Shown: one piece after another, positions 4,280-7,090 of the stretch
Layout of the letters: each line of letters opens with the position of its first letter
Numbering within the stretch: the first letter of the stretch is position 1
Assembly: GCA_937928455.1 (NCBI GenBank)
Contig: CALFUG010000050.1
Location: forward strand, 1 to 7,090
DNA length: 7,090 nucleotides
Reading direction: 5' to 3'
From: an uncultured Clostridia bacterium
GTDB lineage: Bacteria > Bacillota > Clostridia > Peptostreptococcales > Anaerovoracaceae
Position numbers and translations under genes: made by a program
Notes under the pieces: model-generated
Told to the model about the DNA's origin: nothing
The model's input: the letters and a program-made list of their open reading frames with translations, nothing else
The model's database searches: none

Positions 4280-6037
4280 ATGTTGACGGAGAAAGAATTG
4301 CTCAGAATACTATCTTACTGGCCCTTACCTGCTTGTGTCATTGACCAAGGGGGTATTATTCGTGGCGCCATGAAATCCTTTGCTGACATTATGGAAGAAG
4401 ACGACCTGGTGGGAAAAGAATTATCGAAAATAATGGAAATGAAGCATAAGACCATATGTCAGGGTGGTGTGGAAAAACCAGTGAAGTATTGTCATAAAGA
4501 AAGTGTGTATAAAGTAATTGCCCGGCCCCTTCAAGAGGAGGACGGTCCCTATACCATTGTATCTCTTCGGGACATTACCACCCTGGAAAATCTTAAGGTT
4601 TTATATAATGAAGCCAGAGATGCCATTGCTGTTCTGAATATTGACAACTATGAAGAATTAATCCAGGGAACCTCGGAAGAAAATCGAGGGTCCTTACTAT
4701 CCGCTTTGGACAAGGCCATACGAAGTTGGGGTGGAAAGATGGATGCCTCTGTGACGAAAATCGGAGAAAATAAGTATCTTGTGGTGTTCTCTCAGCAGTA
4801 TTTAGAAGGCCTTTCGGAAGGCAAGTATGCTATTTTGGATGAAGTGAGAGCCATTGAAACGGAAACAGATTTTCCAGCCACTTTGTCCATCGGGGTAGGA
4901 TCCGGGGGAAAAACACCGGCCCAGACCGAAAAGTACGCCTCGGATATGTTGGATTTGGCATTGGGGCGTGGCGGAGACCAGGCGGTGGTGAAAAAAATAA
5001 ATAAAGTGGAGTATTATGGGGGAAAATCTCAGGCAGTGGAAAAGACCAACAAAGGGAAATCCCGTGTGGTAGCCCATGCGTTGACCACCTTACTCAACCA
5101 ATCCTCCAAGGTGTTTATAATGGGTCATCGGAACCCGGACATGGATTCCTTTGGAGCGGCCTTGGGCCTGTTCCGAATGTGTGACAGCAGATACTCGGAA
5201 GCCTACATTCTGTTGGAAAAATATAACGACACGCTGGCGGAGATGGTCCATTTGGCCCAGGAAACCGATTCCTATAATTTCGTAACCGGAGAAGAAGCCC
5301 TCCAACTGGCGGATAAAGATTCCTTGTTAATCCTGGTGGATTTTCATCGACCCATGTTGGCAGAAAGTCCTCAGCTACTGGAAAAAGTGGAACGGGTGGC
5401 CATTATCGATCACCATCGCAAAGCAGCGGATTGTGTGGAAAATCCGGTACTTCAATATCTGGAACCCTATGCTTCCTCCACCTCGGAATTGGTGGCAGAA
5501 ATTCTGGGTTACTCGGGAGAGCGAAAGAACATTGACAAGCTGGAAGCAGAAATCATGCTGGCGGGTATTACGATGGATACCAACCGTTTTTCCGTGAAAA
5601 CTGGGGTTCGAACCTTTGAAGCCGCTGCATGGTTAAAGAGGCAGGGGGCCGACACTACGGAGGTGAAGCGGTTTTTCCAGACCGATATGAAGTTGTTTAA
5701 GATTCGAGCAAAATGTGTTTCCAAAGCTACCATTACTAAAGATGGCCAGGCCATGACCATCTGTGAGGGGGAACACAATAACGCACAAATTATAACCGCA
5801 CAAATTGCGGATGAATTATTGTCGGTAAAGGGTGTGAAAGCCGGATATGTGGCAGCTCGTGATATTCAAGGCGGTACGGTGATGAGCGCTCGTTCCTTGG
5901 GAGCGGTGAATGTACAAACGGTTATGGAGAAACTAGGTGGTGGCGGACATCTGACCACCGCGGGATGCCAGAGCAAGGAAACACCAGAGGAGCTCATTAA
6001 AAAATTAAAGGCGGTCTTAAGGGAGGATGAAGAATGA
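4280..6037 (+). CDS. gdpP: GdpP-like c-di-AMP phosphodiesterase lacking the membrane anchor
   Basis: This 585-residue protein has a PAS-like region (about 10-100), a degenerate GGDEF domain (about 112-240, without a GGDEF motif), a DHH domain (about 275-430) and DHHA1 (about 480-583). Catalytic motifs are present: HRNPDMDS (His283, Asp287, Asp289), VDFHRP (Asp354), IDHHR (Asp377-His378-His379), MDTN (Asp433) and GGGGH (553-557). The family hydrolyses c-di-AMP to pApA, controlling potassium/osmotic balance and wall stress. GdpP proteins usually have about 650-660 residues with two N-terminal membrane helices. Here the protein begins directly at the PAS part, and the in-frame stop at 4250-4252 excludes an extension, so it should be cytosolic. 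AAAGGA at 4265-4270 is the ribosome binding site. VDFHRP replaces the more usual VDTHRP. The stop overlaps the rplI start (ATGA), implying coupled translation. Confidence 0.93.
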   Translation: MLTEKELLRILSYWPLPACVIDQGGIIRGAMKSFADIMEEDDLVGKELSKIMEMKHKTICQGGVEKPVKYCHKESVYKVIARPLQEEDGPYTIVSLRDITTLENLKVLYNEARDAIAVLNIDNYEELIQGTSEENRGSLLSALDKAIRSWGGKMDASVTKIGENKYLVVFSQQYLEGLSEGKYAILDEVRAIETETDFPATLSIGVGSGGKTPAQTEKYASDMLDLALGRGGDQAVVKKINKVEYYGGKSQAVEKTNKGKSRVVAHALTTLLNQSSKVFIMGHRNPDMDSFGAALGLFRMCDSRYSEAYILLEKYNDTLAEMVHLAQETDSYNFVTGEEALQLADKDSLLILVDFHRPMLAESPQLLEKVERVAIIDHHRKAADCVENPVLQYLEPYASSTSELVAEILGYSGERKNIDKLEAEIMLAGITMDTNRFSVKTGVRTFEAAAWLKRQGADTTEVKRFFQTDMKLFKIRAKCVSKATITKDGQAMTICEGEHNNAQIITAQIADELLSVKGVKAGYVAARDIQGGTVMSARSLGAVNVQTVMEKLGGGGHLTTAGCQSKETPEELIKKLKAVLREDEE

Positions 6038-6477
6038 TAGTGATTCTATTGAAGGATGTGAAGGGAACCGGAAAGGCTGGAGACGTGGTAAAGGTCAGCG
6101 ATGGCTATGCAAGAAATATGTTGATTCCCAAGGGTTTTGCCCAGCAAGCCACGGAGGGAAATGTCCGAAATCTGGAAAAGGCCAAAGCGGTACAAGAAGA
6201 GAAATTCCAAAAGGAAAAACAGGAAGCGGAGAAGTTGGCCCAACAATTGGAAGCCCTAACGGTGGAAATTAAGACCAAAGGAGGAGAGGGTGGCCGATTG
6301 TTCGGTTCCATTACCTCCAAGGATATAGCGGAAGGTCTGCTGGAGCAACATGGGGTGACCATTGATAAGAAGAGAATATTATTGGATAGCCCTATCAAAC
6401 AAACGGGTTCCTTTATACTGGATGTGAAATTGTTTTATGAAGTGATGGGACACCTAAAGGTGAATATTACTGTTTAA
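6034..6477 (+). CDS. rplI: Ribosomal protein L9 (bL9)
   Basis: This 147-residue protein has standard bL9 length and architecture. The N-terminal rRNA-binding domain (1-50) carries VKGTGKAGDVVKVSDGYARN, then MLIPKGFAQQAT. A long connecting helix rich in Lys, Glu and Gln follows (about 43-75), then a C-terminal domain (about 80-147) with GGRLFGSITSKDIAE. L9 sits at the base of the L1 stalk of the large subunit and helps maintain reading frame. The ATG overlaps the gdpP stop by 4 nt, and the dnaB start follows after 20 nt, so the three are expected on one mRNA. GGGAGGATGAAG just upstream (inside the end of gdpP) provides the ribosome binding site. Confidence 0.97.
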   Translation: MIVILLKDVKGTGKAGDVVKVSDGYARNMLIPKGFAQQATEGNVRNLEKAKAVQEEKFQKEKQEAEKLAQQLEALTVEIKTKGGEGGRLFGSITSKDIAEGLLEQHGVTIDKKRILLDSPIKQTGSFILDVKLFYEVMGHLKVNITV

Positions 6478-6497
6478 TGGAAAGGGTGAGCCGGAAG

Positions 6498-7090
6498 ATG
6501 ATGGAGCGAATTCCTCCGCACAACAATGAAGCGGAAATGTCGGTATTGGGTGCTGCCATGCTATCCAAAGATGCTCTTTTTGACATCATGGAAGTGGTGC
6601 GGGCAAAAGATTTTTATAGTGAGATTCATGGGGAAATCTTTGAGGTAATTACCTCGCTATACCGTTCTTCCAAACCGGTGGATACCGTCACGGTTTCCGA
6701 AGAGCTGAAAAAGAGAAACTCGTTGGACATGGTAGGCGGTAGAGCTTATGTGTTCTCTTTGGCTTCTGGAGTTCCCTCCACGGCCAATGCAGGAGAGTAT
6801 GCGAAGATTGTGGCAGAAAAAGCCACGTTGCGGCAGTTGATTCTGGCTTCTTCCGAAATTCTGGACATGGGCTATAAAGAGAAAATAGAAGCGGCGGAGG
6901 CCATTGATATCGCGGAGCAGAAAATTTTCGAGATTGCCCAATCCAGACAGACCAAGGATGTGGCCAACATTCGGGATGTACTGGATCAGAATTTAAATAT
7001 GATTGATGAAAACTCCAAGCTGGATGGTAAAGTAACAGGAGTTCCTTCCGGCTTTTCGGATTACGATAAACGATTTGGCGGGTTCCAAAA
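6498..7090 (+). CDS. dnaB: Replicative DNA helicase DnaB, 5' part only
   Basis: This is an open frame of 197 codons running off the window end; the equivalent B. subtilis gene is named dnaC. The N-terminal helicase-loader/primase-interaction domain spans about 5-105 (PPHNNEAEMSVLGAAMLSKD, then VDTVTVSEELKKR, then GGRAYVFSLASGVPSTANAGEY). A linker helix region follows to about 175, and then the start of the RecA-like ATPase domain (GVPSGFSDYDKRFGGFQ, from residue 181). Walker A and B lie beyond the window. The protein is the hexameric helicase unwinding DNA at the fork. Two ATGs are adjacent (6498 and 6501). GGGTGA at 6484-6489 gives 8 nt to the first, which is chosen. The motif DYDKRFGGFQ is slightly divergent from the usual D-L-D-x-x-T-x-G-[LF]-Q. 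Confidence 0.95.
   Translation, partial: MMERIPPHNNEAEMSVLGAAMLSKDALFDIMEVVRAKDFYSEIHGEIFEVITSLYRSSKPVDTVTVSEELKKRNSLDMVGGRAYVFSLASGVPSTANAGEYAKIVAEKATLRQLILASSEILDMGYKEKIEAAEAIDIAEQKIFEIAQSRQTKDVANIRDVLDQNLNMIDENSKLDGKVTGVPSGFSDYDKRFGGFQ

Noticed and set aside
1..7090. CRISPR arrays, insertion sequences, tRNA or rRNA genes, prophage or defence islands
   Set aside because: There are no spaced direct repeats, no transposase-like reading frames, no terminal inverted repeats bounding a cargo, and no tRNA cloverleaf. The window is dominated by conserved housekeeping genes.

Overview
The window reads as a chromosomal segment of a low-to-mid GC Gram-positive anaerobe, most likely a member of Clostridia. 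The evidence is the gene order rpsF-ssb-rpsR-DUF2232-gdpP-rplI-dnaB, which is the standard Firmicutes arrangement, together with strong GGAGG-type ribosome binding sites, sigma-A-like promoters, and a clostridial-style Crp/Fnr regulator and SPFH protein. All supported genes lie on the + strand. The genus cannot be fixed from the sequence alone.

Positions 52-741 encode a Crp/Fnr-family regulator without the usual cAMP-contact arginine. Positions 742-902 form a control region that carries a near-consensus promoter (TTGACA, 17 bp, TATGAT) and several stacked inverted repeats. One perfect repeat is centred exactly on the -35 box, and another lies over the expected transcription start. This promoter drives a membrane SPFH/band-7 protein (903-1919) and a 61-residue Arc-like ribbon-helix-helix protein (2004-2189).

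A second promoter (2202-2229) starts a structured leader that resembles a ribosomal S6:S18 autoregulatory element. It is followed by rpsF, ssb and rpsR, ending in a clear rho-independent terminator (3321-3348). A third promoter with an extended -10 (3417-3445) starts the unit DUF2232/YybS - GdpP-like c-di-AMP phosphodiesterase - rplI - dnaB. The dnaB gene runs off the window end.

The layout couples translation (S6, S18, L9), replication (SSB, DnaB) and c-di-AMP turnover. The main oddity is that the two genes encoding the usual membrane parts of the last unit are both short at the N terminus. The DUF2232 protein lacks roughly its first two or three membrane helices. The GdpP homologue starts directly at the PAS region with no transmembrane anchor, although its DHH-DHHA1 catalytic motifs are intact. 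In-frame stop codons immediately upstream show that neither is a simple start-codon misassignment. The other item worth pursuing is the SPFH / ribbon-helix-helix pair and its unusually operator-rich promoter.
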